Below are positions 1 to 9,134 of a stretch of DNA of 64,000 nt, piece after piece. The notes under the pieces were generated by a model. That model worked only from the letters and a program-made list of their open reading frames with translations, ran no database searches and was not told where the DNA came from. The stretch is from Geminocystis herdmanii PCC 6308 (GTDB lineage Bacteria; Cyanobacteriota; Cyanobacteriia; Cyanobacteriales; Cyanobacteriaceae): positions 675,630 through 739,629 of the forward strand of contig NZ_CM001775.1 in assembly GCF_000332235.1 (NCBI RefSeq), in the 5' to 3' direction. The position numbers and the translations under genes are program-made. Each line of letters begins with the position of its first letter. Positions within the stretch are counted from its first letter, which is position 1.

Positions 1-505
1 TGCTATCGTAAATAAAAGGCAACCATTTTAATTGCACACTAAAAATAATTATTAACAATAATCCCGTGAAAAAAGGCGGAATAGAATAGCCAAAAAGTGC
101 GATCGAAGTGAAGATATTATCTAGTAAAGAATAACGTTTAATGGCAGAAATTAACCCTATAGGAATAGCAATAATAACACTAATTAAATAGGCTAAACCT
201 ACAATCATTAAAGTATTAGGAAGACGCTGTAAAATCAACTCTAAAACAGGGCTACGGCTAGTAAAAGAGTAACCTAAATCACCTTTAAAAAAGGCAAAAA
301 GCCATTTAAAATAACGAATATAAATAGGTTGATCTAAACCTAAAGATTTTCTAATATTTTCCCTAATTTCTGGGGTAATATTAGGATTAGAACCAAACTC
401 ACTTAAAGGATCACCCGGAGCGAAGGCTAATATAAAAAATATTACCACACTAATGGCTAATAATGTAGGTAAAGAAATTAGAACTCTTTTAATAAAATAA
501 TTCAT
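1..505 (-). CDS. Dipeptide/oligopeptide ABC transporter permease, DppB/OppB type (3' end outside window)
   Basis: Inner-membrane permease subunit of a peptide (or nickel) ABC importer. The frame opens with ATG at 505 and stays open to base 1, giving about 168 residues. The N-terminus shows the classic family start: MNYFIKRVL, a first membrane helix, then the periplasmic motif APGDPLSEFG and LGLDQPIYIRYFKW. GDLGYSFTSRSPV and RLPNTLMIVGLAYLIS follow as the start of the permease core. The family is usually about 330 aa, so roughly half is present. The pilD gene lies upstream on the same strand, 74 bp away. The substrate cannot be told from this part. Confidence 0.88.
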   Translation of the reverse strand, partial: MNYFIKRVLISLPTLLAISVVIFFILAFAPGDPLSEFGSNPNITPEIRENIRKSLGLDQPIYIRYFKWLFAFFKGDLGYSFTSRSPVLELILQRLPNTLMIVGLAYLISVIIAIPIGLISAIKRYSLLDNIFTSIALFGYSIPPFFTGLLLIIIFSVQLKWLPFIYDS

Positions 506-579
506 GAAAAATAATTGTGTAACAATTAGAAAGTTAATTAAAAACCTACCGTGTCATGAATGATATTGTTAATTGTTAA

Positions 580-1383
580 TTACAATCCAATATACTCTAA
601 ATAACTGGATAAAATTCGATCGCCCCAAAATATAGTAGAAATTGCACCTAATACTAAATAAGGACCAAAAGGCATGGGTTGCCCTTTTTTGAGGAGTTTA
701 AGCACGATCGCACCACCTCCTACAATAGTACCCACAAAACAAGCCAAAAACCCTGTTAATAATACTCCTTGCCATCCTAACCATGATCCTATCATTGCCG
801 TCAACTTAGGATCACCTCCCCCCATAGCAGGTTTACCAAACATTACTGTACCAAGAATACGAATAAAATCAAATAACCAAATACCGATAACCGCACTAAA
901 AATACTCAAGAAAAGATATTGTAACGCGCCCCTTATGCCTCCCACAGTAAAACCTAACCAAGTTTGCCACCCTAAACCGATAACTAATCCTGATTGAGTG
1001 AGGGAGTTAGGCAATGTCATGGTATCAAAATCAATCATTGCTAAAGCAATCAACCAACTAAGGAGAATTACATAACCCAAACTTAACCATGTAAAACCAT
1101 ATTGATAGAAGACTAACGTAAATAAACTGCCTGTTATGGCTTCAATAAGAGGATAACGAAAAGAAATAGGAGTATGACACCAACGACATTTTCCCTTCAA
1201 CCATAGCCAACCGATGACGGGGATATTTTCTGTTTTGCCGAGGGGATGTAAACATTTTGGACATCGTGAGGGGGGATTAATTAAAGAGATTTTCGCAGGT
1301 AGTCTGTATATTACCACATTTAAAAAACTGCCGATCGAAGCCCCCCACACAAAAATTATTAAGTAGATAAAAAAGTTCGCCAT
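580..1383 (-). CDS. pilD: Type IV prepilin peptidase / N-methyltransferase
   Basis: Membrane aspartic protease that cleaves the leader of type IV prepilins and methylates the new N-terminus; in cyanobacteria it serves pili, motility and natural transformation. 267 aa is the usual length. The N-terminal zinc-type cytoplasmic loop is complete, with C41-x2-C44 and C66-x2-C69. The two catalytic aspartates sit in DFDTMTLP (about residue 118) and in the GxGD-type motif GGGDPKLTAMIG (about residue 189). Several hydrophobic helices follow. It is followed on the same strand by a peptide permease, which is probably not functionally linked. Confidence 0.95.
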   Translation of the reverse strand: MANFFIYLIIFVWGASIGSFLNVVIYRLPAKISLINPPSRCPKCLHPLGKTENIPVIGWLWLKGKCRWCHTPISFRYPLIEAITGSLFTLVFYQYGFTWLSLGYVILLSWLIALAMIDFDTMTLPNSLTQSGLVIGLGWQTWLGFTVGGIRGALQYLFLSIFSAVIGIWLFDFIRILGTVMFGKPAMGGGDPKLTAMIGSWLGWQGVLLTGFLACFVGTIVGGGAIVLKLLKKGQPMPFGPYLVLGAISTIFWGDRILSSYLEYIGL

Positions 1384-1598
1384 TTTTACGCAAATATAGA
1401 ATTAATTGTTGATTCGAGATTTCCCTGTCTCATCACACCCCTAACTACTCAGGGCTGTTTTATTTTCAAATTTTTGGTTAAGAGGGAGTAATGAGTAACG
1501 AGTAAGAAGTAATGAGTTTTGATAATTTAATATCATAAATTGATTCTTTTAAGATTTTTTATTATTATTTAAAATCTGTAAGTAAAAAACCCCCTAAT

Positions 1599-1646
1599 CC
1601 CCTAATACCCTAACACCCCAACATTTTTACCAACTTACTTTGAAAC
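1599..1646. repeat. Copy of a dispersed repeat that carries a MITE at its other locus
   Basis: This stretch, ending in AACTTACTTTGAAAC, matches the flanks at 62093-62124 and 62229-62244 almost base for base (shared CCTAACACCCCAACATTTT). At the second locus the 104-bp MITE splits the sequence. The copy here is therefore a near-empty site. The rest of 1384-1652 shows only weak pentamer-like repeats (GTAATGA) and no gene. Confidence 0.7.
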
Positions 1647-1652
1647 CTATGC

Positions 1653-3116
1653 CTAACTACTACCTAATAGAAAAAGACTAAGTAATGTGCCACTATTCCA
1701 TAAACTATGCACCATCATTGATGCTAACAAACTTCTCGATCGAGTATAAACGATACCAAGAATAATTCCTAAAGTCGCTAAAGGGATAGTTTCCGCTAAA
1801 CTCAGATGTGCCACAGCAAAAATAACACCACTTACCACGATCGCACCCCATGAAGGGAGATAACGAGTGAGAGAAGGCAGTAAAAAACCTCTAAACATGA
1901 TTTCTTCAAAGATTGGCGCTGCAATAGAAGCGGTGATGAAAAAGATAATTAAGGCAAATTTATCTTGAGATTCTAAGGCAAGAAGTAATAAAGGATTACT
2001 GCCTCCCCTGCCTTGCCACAACTGTTGATTAAGAATAGACACCAAAAACACTGAGGGAATAGCTACCAAATAACCGCCAATGCCCCACCAATACCAATTT
2101 TTAGCGGTGAGTTTAAACCAATCTTCGGGTAAAGGAAAAAAGGATTTGATACTGAGATATAACACCAATAAACCGCCTCCTGCCATTAAGAAATAACTGC
2201 ATAAGACGTATAAGGCTTTACCCTTAATATCCAACACTGCGGGATTAAATCCACTAACACCAAAAATTATTGGTAATAATACTTGACTGAGGAAGAAAAA
2301 ACCAACTATAAAAACTTGCCAAATAGTTTCCCAATCCCAAGGAGATTCCCAAACATTATTATAATTTGTTGCCAAAATTGAGGCTTCTTTTTTGACGGAT
2401 AATTGAATTAACAAAAATATCATAATTCCAAAGCCAATTATACCTCCAAAAACAGGAATTAAGCTCAAAGTAAATAAAGTATAAATCGCTTTTTCGGCTA
2501 ATTTTTGTTGTTCATTTATAACTTTTTCTAGCTGATTTTGGTTATTTTGATCTGAATAAAATTTTTCTAATGTTTTTAATTTAAACCATCCCTCTAATCT
2601 ATTATTAATTGTTTCTTCTGTTTTTAAATCAATATTATCTTGTTTTTCCCAAATATTATTAATAATTTTTTGTAGATTTTCATCAGATATTTTACTTAAA
2701 TAAGTATTAGCTAAATCTGGTTTATTTTCTGCTTCCGTAATAATAGCTAATTTTAAATTTAATTCATCAATTAGTTTTTGATTATTATTTTGTTTTAACT
2801 GTTTTCTTGGGGTTTCGACAACGATCGAACCTTGATTTTCGGAGAATTTCTGAGGAGAATTTTCAGTTAAATTCAATGCTTTTTCATAGCTAGATTGTGC
2901 TATAGAAAGAGGATTTTCCCCAATTAAATTTTGACTGAGATTACTAATATTTTCTTGACTAGGATTCCAAGAGGAAGCATTGAGAATCAAGTTAGTCTGA
3001 TATAATTCTAACTGAGCTTGAACTTGTGGTTCACCTAAACTTTGACTAAGGGCAAAAAAGACACTATACATGGATAGTATCGTTAAAATTGCTAAGATCG
3101 ATCGTTTCAAGTTCAT
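1653..3116 (-). CDS. CPBP family intramembrane metalloprotease (Abi/Rce1 type)
   Basis: Predicted membrane glutamic/metallo-protease of the CPBP (CAAX protease / bacteriocin-processing) family. The C-terminal half holds the three family motifs: FEEIMFRG (EExxxR), FAVAHLS (FxxxH) and HSLWN. It has about eight hydrophobic segments. The N-terminal third is a signal-anchor plus a glutamine/asparagine-rich extracytoplasmic region typical of the long cyanobacterial versions. The frame is open up to 3158, but I chose ATG 3116, which begins MNLKRSILAIL, because it puts the signal-anchor at the N-terminus. Its substrate is unknown. Confidence 0.85.
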   Translation of the reverse strand: MNLKRSILAILTILSMYSVFFALSQSLGEPQVQAQLELYQTNLILNASSWNPSQENISNLSQNLIGENPLSIAQSSYEKALNLTENSPQKFSENQGSIVVETPRKQLKQNNNQKLIDELNLKLAIITEAENKPDLANTYLSKISDENLQKIINNIWEKQDNIDLKTEETINNRLEGWFKLKTLEKFYSDQNNQNQLEKVINEQQKLAEKAIYTLFTLSLIPVFGGIIGFGIMIFLLIQLSVKKEASILATNYNNVWESPWDWETIWQVFIVGFFFLSQVLLPIIFGVSGFNPAVLDIKGKALYVLCSYFLMAGGGLLVLYLSIKSFFPLPEDWFKLTAKNWYWWGIGGYLVAIPSVFLVSILNQQLWQGRGGSNPLLLLALESQDKFALIIFFITASIAAPIFEEIMFRGFLLPSLTRYLPSWGAIVVSGVIFAVAHLSLAETIPLATLGIILGIVYTRSRSLLASMMVHSLWNSGTLLSLFLLGSS

Positions 3117-3265
3117 AAAAGTATTATATCTCCAAAAAGTTAAGGGACTCGAAATCAAGCCCCTAAAAATTAATAGTTAATAGTTGATTGTTAATAGTTG
3201 ATAGTTTAGGACTATTATACAAACGGGGTTATTCTTTGTCAAAATTCTCCTTGTCTTCGGAGTCT

Positions 3266-3955
3266 TCATTTCCTCCCGTATTGTGCGATCTTGTCGCTAT
3301 TCTGTAACCATGCCCACATTTGATCACCATAGGAAAAATGCCACCATTCCCCTTGATGACGGCGAAATCCTCCATAAGTCATAATTTCTAAGAGTATCTC
3401 TCGATTTTGGTGAAAAACTCTTGCTAGAAGATCAGTAGAGTCTTTGTAATAATCGGGGTTCGATCGAGCAGAAAGTTCATCAATTTCCCCACCCATATCA
3501 ACTTCCTTGCCATTTTCATCCACTAAGGTTAAATCGATCGCACTTCCTGTACTATGGGGAGGAGGAGTTAAAGGATTATCGCTAGGAATAGCCCAAATTT
3601 TATATACTTCTTCATAGATAGAGGCTTTTTCTTCGGCGGTGAGGATATTAACATCTAAAGATCGATTAAGACAAATAGAATTAAAAGTATAATCTACCAT
3701 AAACTGTTGCACCCAAACAGGACGATAAGCATCAAAAATTTTTATGTGCCATTGGGGTTGTATTTGCCCTAACTTTTCCCTTGCTTGAATCAATCGATTT
3801 AAGACACCCTCACGAAGATAATAAGGAGATTTGCCTTGATAGTCTGCACCCAATTTAACATAAGCTGGAGGATTTTCTAAGATAAATCGATCGTCTGGAA
3901 TAGGCACTAAAGGCTCATTACACTCTACTATCGGTATGGCTTGATAAGGTTTCAT
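3266..3955 (-). CDS. D-alanyl-D-alanine dipeptidase, VanX/DdpX family (M15D)
   Basis: Zinc dipeptidase that hydrolyses D-Ala-D-Ala. In bacteria without glycopeptide resistance it is a cell-wall recycling enzyme. 229 aa. The M15D signature is present: PHSTGSAIDLTLVD supplies the first zinc histidine and aspartate, and EWWHFSYGD supplies the catalytic glutamate and last zinc histidine. The substrate-binding arginine motif FDAYRPVWVQQ (about residue 70) is intact. No vanA/vanH genes are nearby, so a recycling role is more likely than resistance. Confidence 0.9.
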   Translation of the reverse strand: MKPYQAIPIVECNEPLVPIPDDRFILENPPAYVKLGADYQGKSPYYLREGVLNRLIQAREKLGQIQPQWHIKIFDAYRPVWVQQFMVDYTFNSICLNRSLDVNILTAEEKASIYEEVYKIWAIPSDNPLTPPPHSTGSAIDLTLVDENGKEVDMGGEIDELSARSNPDYYKDSTDLLARVFHQNREILLEIMTYGGFRRHQGEWWHFSYGDQMWAWLQNSDKIAQYGRK

Positions 3956-4037
3956 TAAATAAAGTAAAATCAGGTAAGGATAGAAGTAAGTGTTAATTAC
4001 TCTATCCTGTAATCAATAAAGTTAAGAGGATTTTAAC

Positions 4038-4319
4038 ATGAGTACAGTAACAGATAATGACTTAAAAGAGTTAAAGGATTTTTTAAGCACTAAATTTGAG
4101 GGAATATCTAAAGAGTTAACAGAAATTAAAATCGATATAGCTATCCTCAAAGAAAGTCAAAAAAGCCTAAATACAAGGGTAGATGAAACCAATAAAAGAT
4201 TAGATAGTATCGATACTCGACTAAATACCGTTACATTAGGGGTTTTTGGCATAATCGGAGTTTTAGTAACGGGATTACTAACTTTTGTTGGTAAATTTGT
4301 ATTTTTCCCCAACGTTTAA
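4038..4319 (+). CDS. Small coiled-coil protein with C-terminal membrane anchor
   Basis: 93 aa. Residues 8-65 form a charged heptad-rich coiled coil (repeats such as LNTRVDETNKRLDSIDTRL), followed by one hydrophobic segment, GVFGIIGVLVTGLLTFVG, and a short tail. This is the layout of XhlA-like or DUF1640-like tail-anchored small proteins. I cannot assign a function. The last bases overlap the end of an antisense pseudogene (4316-4528). Confidence 0.7.
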   Translation: MSTVTDNDLKELKDFLSTKFEGISKELTEIKIDIAILKESQKSLNTRVDETNKRLDSIDTRLNTVTLGVFGIIGVLVTGLLTFVGKFVFFPNV

Positions 4320-4528
4320 TTTGTGTCATATAAACCCTCATCTTCCTGACAATAACCATTGAAAAATGACTGATGAGAGCGTATGTTTTCTTGATTTTTT
4401 TCAGAAATTAAAGTTTGACTATCTTTATCTAGTAATTCAATTTGATATTGTTTATTGACATCTAACTAATGCTTTTGGGTTGGTTTTAATACTTCCCCAT
4501 CATAGGTTACAGTGATTATTTGAGACAT
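4316..4528 (-). pseudogene. DUF104-like antitoxin remnant with an in-frame stop
   Basis: Reading from ATG 4528 gives MSQIITVTYDGEVLKPTQKH, then TAG at 4466-4468, then LDVNKQYQIELLDKD and a stop at 4316-4318, all in one frame. The pattern of a short beta-strand N-terminus followed by L-(D/E)-x-G/N-x-x-Y-x-(I/V) is that of DUF104/DUF2281-type antitoxins that pair with PIN toxins. No toxin gene follows. A single nonsense change explains the loss. Confidence 0.6.
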
Positions 4529-4737
4529 AATTTAATCGACTTTTCCAGAAAATATTTTTTGTGGTTAAAGATTGAATATTATTCAACTCTCACAGGGTTT
4601 TAACCTTAAAATAATGATAACAAAAAGTTCTGATATAGCTTGTTTACAGGATTAACATAAAATCTACCTTAAAATTTGAGTAATAACGTTTAAAATAGTC
4701 TAAATATCGAGCTAAATTAATTAACTTAACCAAAGAT

Positions 4738-6171
4738 ATGCCCAATAAAGACAGTTTCAACCCTGAAGAAATTAATAATCAATTAGATCCCATTACTTCA
4801 TTAATAGCAGAATTATCCGATCCTGTCCTAGAAGAAGAAGAATTTAGAAACGATTTTTTTCAAGGTTTATCGGGAAGACGCAAAAAAGCTGCTTTTGCTT
4901 TAAGTATTATTTGGTTAAGCACGATCGCACTTCATTTAGTATCGTGGAGTATTTGGTTTATGTTAATTTTAGGAATTTTTGTCACTATTCAAGCGTTACG
5001 ATTAATGTTTGCGAATCCTTCTACTAACACTATGGCAGAAACAAGGGAAAAGTTACCAAAAATTTCTTTAATGGTATCTGCCAAAAATGAAGAAGTAGTA
5101 ATCGGAAAATTAGTCAAAATGTTGCTAAGTTTAGACTATCCCCAAGATTTATACGAGTTTTGGGTGATTAACGATAATAGTATCGATCGAACTGGTATTA
5201 TTTTAGACGAATTAGCAAAAAAACATCCTCAATTAAAAGTTTTACATCGAGACAACACCGCCAAAGGAGGCAAATCAGGCGCACTAAATCAAGCCTTCGC
5301 CTTAACAACTGGGGATATTGTTGGGGTATTTGATGCCGATGCCATGGCTTCCCCCGACTTATTAAGAAAAATAGTACCCCTATTTATGGACAAAATGGGC
5401 GCCATTCAAGTCAGAAAATCTATTAGTAACGCAGATGAAAACTTTTGGACATTAGGGCAATCCGTCGAAATGGCATTAGATAGCTACTTTCAACAACAGA
5501 GAATCGCCTGTGGAGGCATGGGAGAATTAAGAGGAAACGGGCAATTTGTATTGCGTCAAGCCTTAGAAAGTTGTGGAGGTTGGAATGAAGAAACCATCAC
5601 CGATGATCTTGATCTTACCATTCGTTTACACCTAGATCATTGGAATATCGGGATTTTAGAACATCCCGCCGTAGAAGAAGAAGGAGTTAAAAGTGCGATC
5701 GCCCTGTGGCATCAAAGAAGTCGTTGGGCAGAAGGAGGTTATCAACGTTACTTCGACTATTGGCGCTTTATCCTCAGTAACCGCTTAAACTGGAGCAAAA
5801 AATTCGATTTACTCTACTTCTTTTTAGTACAATATATCTTTCCTACCGCCGCCATTCCCGACTTAGTGATGGTTGTTACCCGTCACCATATACCCTTAAT
5901 CGCACCCTTAACCAGTCTTACCCTCATCTTGGCGTATTGGGGAATGTTTACAGGATTAAAAAGAACTAAATTAGACAATATCACCCTTACCGATAATCTC
6001 AAAATGATGACTAAAAGTCTCTTAGGGATGATATACATGACTCATTGGTTTTTCGTAATGCCAGTGACAACCGCTAGAATGTCCATTCGTCAAAAACAAC
6101 TCAAATGGGTTAAAACCGTTCATGAAGGCTCACCCGATGACTTAGAATTAATTAGGTTGAACAATAATTAG
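4738..6171 (+). CDS. Processive family 2 glycosyltransferase (BcsA-like)
   Basis: Membrane beta-glycosyltransferase, 477 aa. Two N-terminal helices (about residues 50-100) precede the GT-A domain. That domain shows SAKNEEVVIGKLV, WVINDNSIDRTG (first Asp), FDADAMASPDLL (DxD), TDDLDLTIRLH (catalytic Asp) and HQRSRWAEGG (the Q/RxxRW motif of processive synthases). A C-terminal block of helices follows. These motifs define cellulose-, curdlan- or polysaccharide-synthase relatives. There is no PilZ domain at the end, so it is not a full BcsA. The polymer made is unknown. Confidence 0.88.
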   Translation: MPNKDSFNPEEINNQLDPITSLIAELSDPVLEEEEFRNDFFQGLSGRRKKAAFALSIIWLSTIALHLVSWSIWFMLILGIFVTIQALRLMFANPSTNTMAETREKLPKISLMVSAKNEEVVIGKLVKMLLSLDYPQDLYEFWVINDNSIDRTGIILDELAKKHPQLKVLHRDNTAKGGKSGALNQAFALTTGDIVGVFDADAMASPDLLRKIVPLFMDKMGAIQVRKSISNADENFWTLGQSVEMALDSYFQQQRIACGGMGELRGNGQFVLRQALESCGGWNEETITDDLDLTIRLHLDHWNIGILEHPAVEEEGVKSAIALWHQRSRWAEGGYQRYFDYWRFILSNRLNWSKKFDLLYFFLVQYIFPTAAIPDLVMVVTRHHIPLIAPLTSLTLILAYWGMFTGLKRTKLDNITLTDNLKMMTKSLLGMIYMTHWFFVMPVTTARMSIRQKQLKWVKTVHEGSPDDLELIRLNNN

Positions 6172-6284
6172 GAATGAGGAATGAGGAATTAAACAGGCTT
6201 CAAAGTTTTCTCATACTTACTTTACCTGTCTTTTTTACCTTAATGATGTTATAACAAAAGATAATAACATTATTTTTCTGTGCC

Positions 6285-6608
6285 ATGAGACAAAAAACAT
6301 ACACTATTAGCCCAGCAAAAATTGGCAATCAAAAAGGTTTTCGCCTCCCTAGCGCCTTTTATCAAGATAATCCCCAATTCTACGAAGCTAAAGGACAGAT
6401 TGAAGTATTAAATAGCAATACATTGTTGTTTCATCTTAGCCCCAAAAATAACATTGATGAGGAAGAAGAAGGATTGATGATGAGTCTTTTTCTCGATTTT
6501 TTAAGTAAAGATGTCATCAAAAATCCTGAAAAACTAATTCCCTATACCGAAGAAATGAGTCAGGAAATAGATGATTTATTAGCAGATGTTGACATAGAAG
6601 AAGAATGA
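6285..6608 (+). CDS. AbrB/PrlF-type antitoxin
   Basis: 107 aa. The N-terminus (YTISPAKIGNQKGFRLPSAFYQD) looks like a swapped-hairpin AbrB/MazE DNA-binding fold, and the C-terminus is acidic (EEEEGLMMSLFLDFL, ADVDIEEE), as in antitoxins that wrap their toxin. The stop overlaps the start of the next gene by 4 bp (ATGA at 6605-6608), implying translational coupling. The pairing with a YhaV-like toxin supports the assignment. Confidence 0.75.
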   Translation: MRQKTYTISPAKIGNQKGFRLPSAFYQDNPQFYEAKGQIEVLNSNTLLFHLSPKNNIDEEEEGLMMSLFLDFLSKDVIKNPEKLIPYTEEMSQEIDDLLADVDIEEE

Positions 6609-7054
6609 AACCCATTAAAATAAATGGATACTTAATTTACTTTCATCCCCTTTTTTATCAACAATGGTTAGAATTAGTAAATAGAGTAAAATATCTCAGG
6701 AAAAAATTAGAAACAGAACACTTTATTATTCATCCTGAAGTTAAACTATTGAAAGCATTAGATAGCGGTATAAAAGATAAAATTCCTACTAATCCTTTAG
6801 CTTCTTATTTTTTGCTAAAAAAACCATTACAAAAATATAGTCGTCTCAAAAAAATGGGTTTACAATCTAGGTATCGGCTATTTTTTCGAGTATTTAAAAA
6901 AGCAAATACAATCATTATTTTATGGCTAGGTTTTCCTCGGAAAGAAGGGGATAAAAAAGATTGTTATGAGATATTTTCTAAGATGGTTATTAATGGTAAT
7001 TTTCCTGAAGATGTGAGCAGTTTTTTAGACTTAATAAATCAGTTTGACAAATAA
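6605..7054 (+). CDS. YhaV-family type II toxin (RelE-fold RNase)
   Basis: 149 aa. It shares the YhaV order of motifs: an opening INGYLIYFHPLFYQQWLELV, a helical middle with HPEVKLLKAL, then a core with LQSRYRLFFRVFKKANTIIILWLGF and DCYEIFSKMVINGNFP. These match the RYRLFFR / IILAW / DAYxVFxKML blocks of E. coli YhaV, a ribosome-associated mRNA endonuclease. It is translated after the overlapping PrlF-like antitoxin. Family assignment rests on these blocks only. Confidence 0.8.
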   Translation: MKPIKINGYLIYFHPLFYQQWLELVNRVKYLRKKLETEHFIIHPEVKLLKALDSGIKDKIPTNPLASYFLLKKPLQKYSRLKKMGLQSRYRLFFRVFKKANTIIILWLGFPRKEGDKKDCYEIFSKMVINGNFPEDVSSFLDLINQFDK

Positions 7055-7264
7055 TATTAACAAATTTGTCAGCTCCTCGATCGTTAATAAGTATTTTACT
7101 TAGGTTTTGTTAAATACAATTATTATAAATTTATGGTTTGCATTTCACCTAACACCTTTTTTTAGACATAATTTATCACGACGAGAAGTAGAATATCCTA
7201 AAATACTTTTGGTTTTGATACAACAATTATATAATTTTTTATTACTTTTTTCTGTCTTTAATTT

Positions 7265-7927
7265 ATGAGTATCAAAACTTTAAATTTAACTCCCAATCTC
7301 TATCAATATTTATTATCTGTATCCGTAAAAGAAGCAGAAGTTTTAAAGGAATTGAGGGAAGAAGCCTCTAATCATCCCATGGGAAAAATGCAAATTTCCC
7401 CTGATGAAGCACAATTTTTGTCATTTTTAATTAAGTTAATCGGGGCAAAAAAAATTCTGGAAATTGGTGTTTTTATGGGTTATAGTTCAACTGCTATGGC
7501 TTTAGCTTTACCTGAAGATGGAAAAATTATCGCCTGTGATAATGATAAAGATTTTACTGATATTGCTCAACGTTATTGGCAAAAAGCAAAAGTCGATCGA
7601 AAAATTACTTTACATCTTAAACCAGCTTTAGAAACTTTACAAGATTTAATTAATCAAGGAGAAAAAGAAACCTTTGATTTTGTCTTTATTGATGCGGATA
7701 AAAGTAACTATTATAATTATTATGAAAAATCCTTAGAATTAGTCAGAAAAGGTGGTTTAATTGCCATCGATAATGTACTTTGGGATGGTAAAGTAGCCGA
7801 TGAAAATATTACCGATAATCGCACTCAAAAAATTAGAGAATTTAATGCTAAATTAGTTGAGGACGATCGAATAGAATTAAGTTTAGTTTCTATAGCTGAT
7901 GGTGTCACTTTAGCTATGAAAAAATAA
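7265..7927 (+). CDS. SAM-dependent O-methyltransferase (class I, caffeoyl-CoA type)
   Basis: 220 aa, the usual length of cation-dependent O-methyltransferases. The SAM pocket is seen as ILEIGVFMGYSSTAMALALP (motif I, near residue 60). The metal and active-site motifs are DFVFIDADKSNYYNYYE and GGLIAIDNVLWDGKV, and TQKIREFN follows. In cyanobacteria such enzymes methylate catechol-type groups; the natural acceptor here is not known. The 210 bp upstream carry no gene. Confidence 0.92.
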   Translation: MSIKTLNLTPNLYQYLLSVSVKEAEVLKELREEASNHPMGKMQISPDEAQFLSFLIKLIGAKKILEIGVFMGYSSTAMALALPEDGKIIACDNDKDFTDIAQRYWQKAKVDRKITLHLKPALETLQDLINQGEKETFDFVFIDADKSNYYNYYEKSLELVRKGGLIAIDNVLWDGKVADENITDNRTQKIREFNAKLVEDDRIELSLVSIADGVTLAMKK

Positions 7928-7954
7928 ATTTGTTTGTAGGTTTGAACCTTTATA

Positions 7955-8995
7955 TCAAGAGTCAAAAATATCTAATAAAGTTTGATGTTTTAAAGCATTT
8001 TTTTCTAATAAATCAAGGTTATCATCTGATAGACGAGGTTGATTATGATAAATTTTTAACCATTTTTTTGTGATAGTTTGAACATCAGTAGGAAAATTAT
8101 CTAATTCATAACCATCAATATCAATTTCTTTCATTAAATTAGTAACTTTTGGATCATAGGATAAAGCAAAACAAGGACATTTTTCACTACTAGCCATAAT
8201 AAGACTATGTAAACGCATTCCGATCATTAAATCTAATTCTCTAAATAATCCTTTTAATTCTTGGGGATTTTCTAGGTTGACAATCTGATAATTTTGTGTT
8301 AATAATTCACCTATTTTTTGACAAATTTCTAAATCTTTTGACTCTTGAAAAGGTATCAATATTATGTTAGCTAAAGTTTGTTGTTGAAGTCGTTTTAAAC
8401 TTTGAATAATTATCTCTAATTTTGCCTCATTTAAGCTAGAATTTAAGCGAACATTAACCCCAATTCTAGGACTAGGTAATAAATCTAAATCTTGACTAAT
8501 TTTAGCAGATAAAGCCCATACAGGATCAGCACCAATAAAATATTTTATCCCCCATGCTTCCATTAGTTTAGCAGACTCTCGATCGCGCACACTCACCCCA
8601 GAACATCTTTTTAAAACCTGTTTGGTTAACCATTGAATAAAAGGGGTTTTAATTGGTCCTATTCCTTGGGCATAAGCGATAGTTTTTAAGCCTTTTAATT
8701 GAGCCAAAATCATTAAACCTAGATAAAAAAGAGGGCTTTTAATACTGGTAATATCTTGAATTAAACTACCTCCGCCCCAGATAAATAAATCCTTTTTTCC
8801 TAACTTAAAAATTTGTTTAATAATACCCTGTCGAGAATAACTAATTACTCCATAATCTTTACTGGTTTTTAGAGGATTTCCTGATAAAATAATGGGCTTA
8901 ATATTATTAGGTAATCGTTCTAATATTGCCAATAACAAAGCCTCATCTCCTGCGTTTCCTTGTCCATAATAACCACAAATTATTGCTTTTCTCAT
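7955..8995 (-). CDS. csaB: Polysaccharide pyruvyl transferase
   Basis: 346 aa. CsaB-family enzyme that adds a pyruvyl ketal to a cell-surface polysaccharide, a modification that in many bacteria anchors SLH-domain proteins. Diagnostic stretches are CGYYGQGNAGDEALLLAIL at the N-terminus, DLFIWGGGSLIQD (about residue 70), AYAQGIGPI, SVRDRESAKLM, and MIGMRLHSLIMASS near residue 255. It is divergent from the DICT-domain gene, with a 139-bp shared upstream region. Confidence 0.93.
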   Translation of the reverse strand: MRKAIICGYYGQGNAGDEALLLAILERLPNNIKPIILSGNPLKTSKDYGVISYSRQGIIKQIFKLGKKDLFIWGGGSLIQDITSIKSPLFYLGLMILAQLKGLKTIAYAQGIGPIKTPFIQWLTKQVLKRCSGVSVRDRESAKLMEAWGIKYFIGADPVWALSAKISQDLDLLPSPRIGVNVRLNSSLNEAKLEIIIQSLKRLQQQTLANIILIPFQESKDLEICQKIGELLTQNYQIVNLENPQELKGLFRELDLMIGMRLHSLIMASSEKCPCFALSYDPKVTNLMKEIDIDGYELDNFPTDVQTITKKWLKIYHNQPRLSDDNLDLLEKNALKHQTLLDIFDS

Positions 8996-9134
8996 CTGAT
9001 AAATACTTTTTCTTTAATCAACTTAATATGATGATGTAATTTTAAACCAGCTTAAAAGGGCTAATCCCTAACTTGATCCTTTAAGAGTTAAGATAGATTG
9101 ATATCGATCGAACCGTTTAAACTCTTGTATCAGA

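Noticed and set aside
7055..7264. Possible extra gene between the YhaV-like toxin and the methyltransferase
   Set aside because: Several stops in all frames and no recognisable motif.
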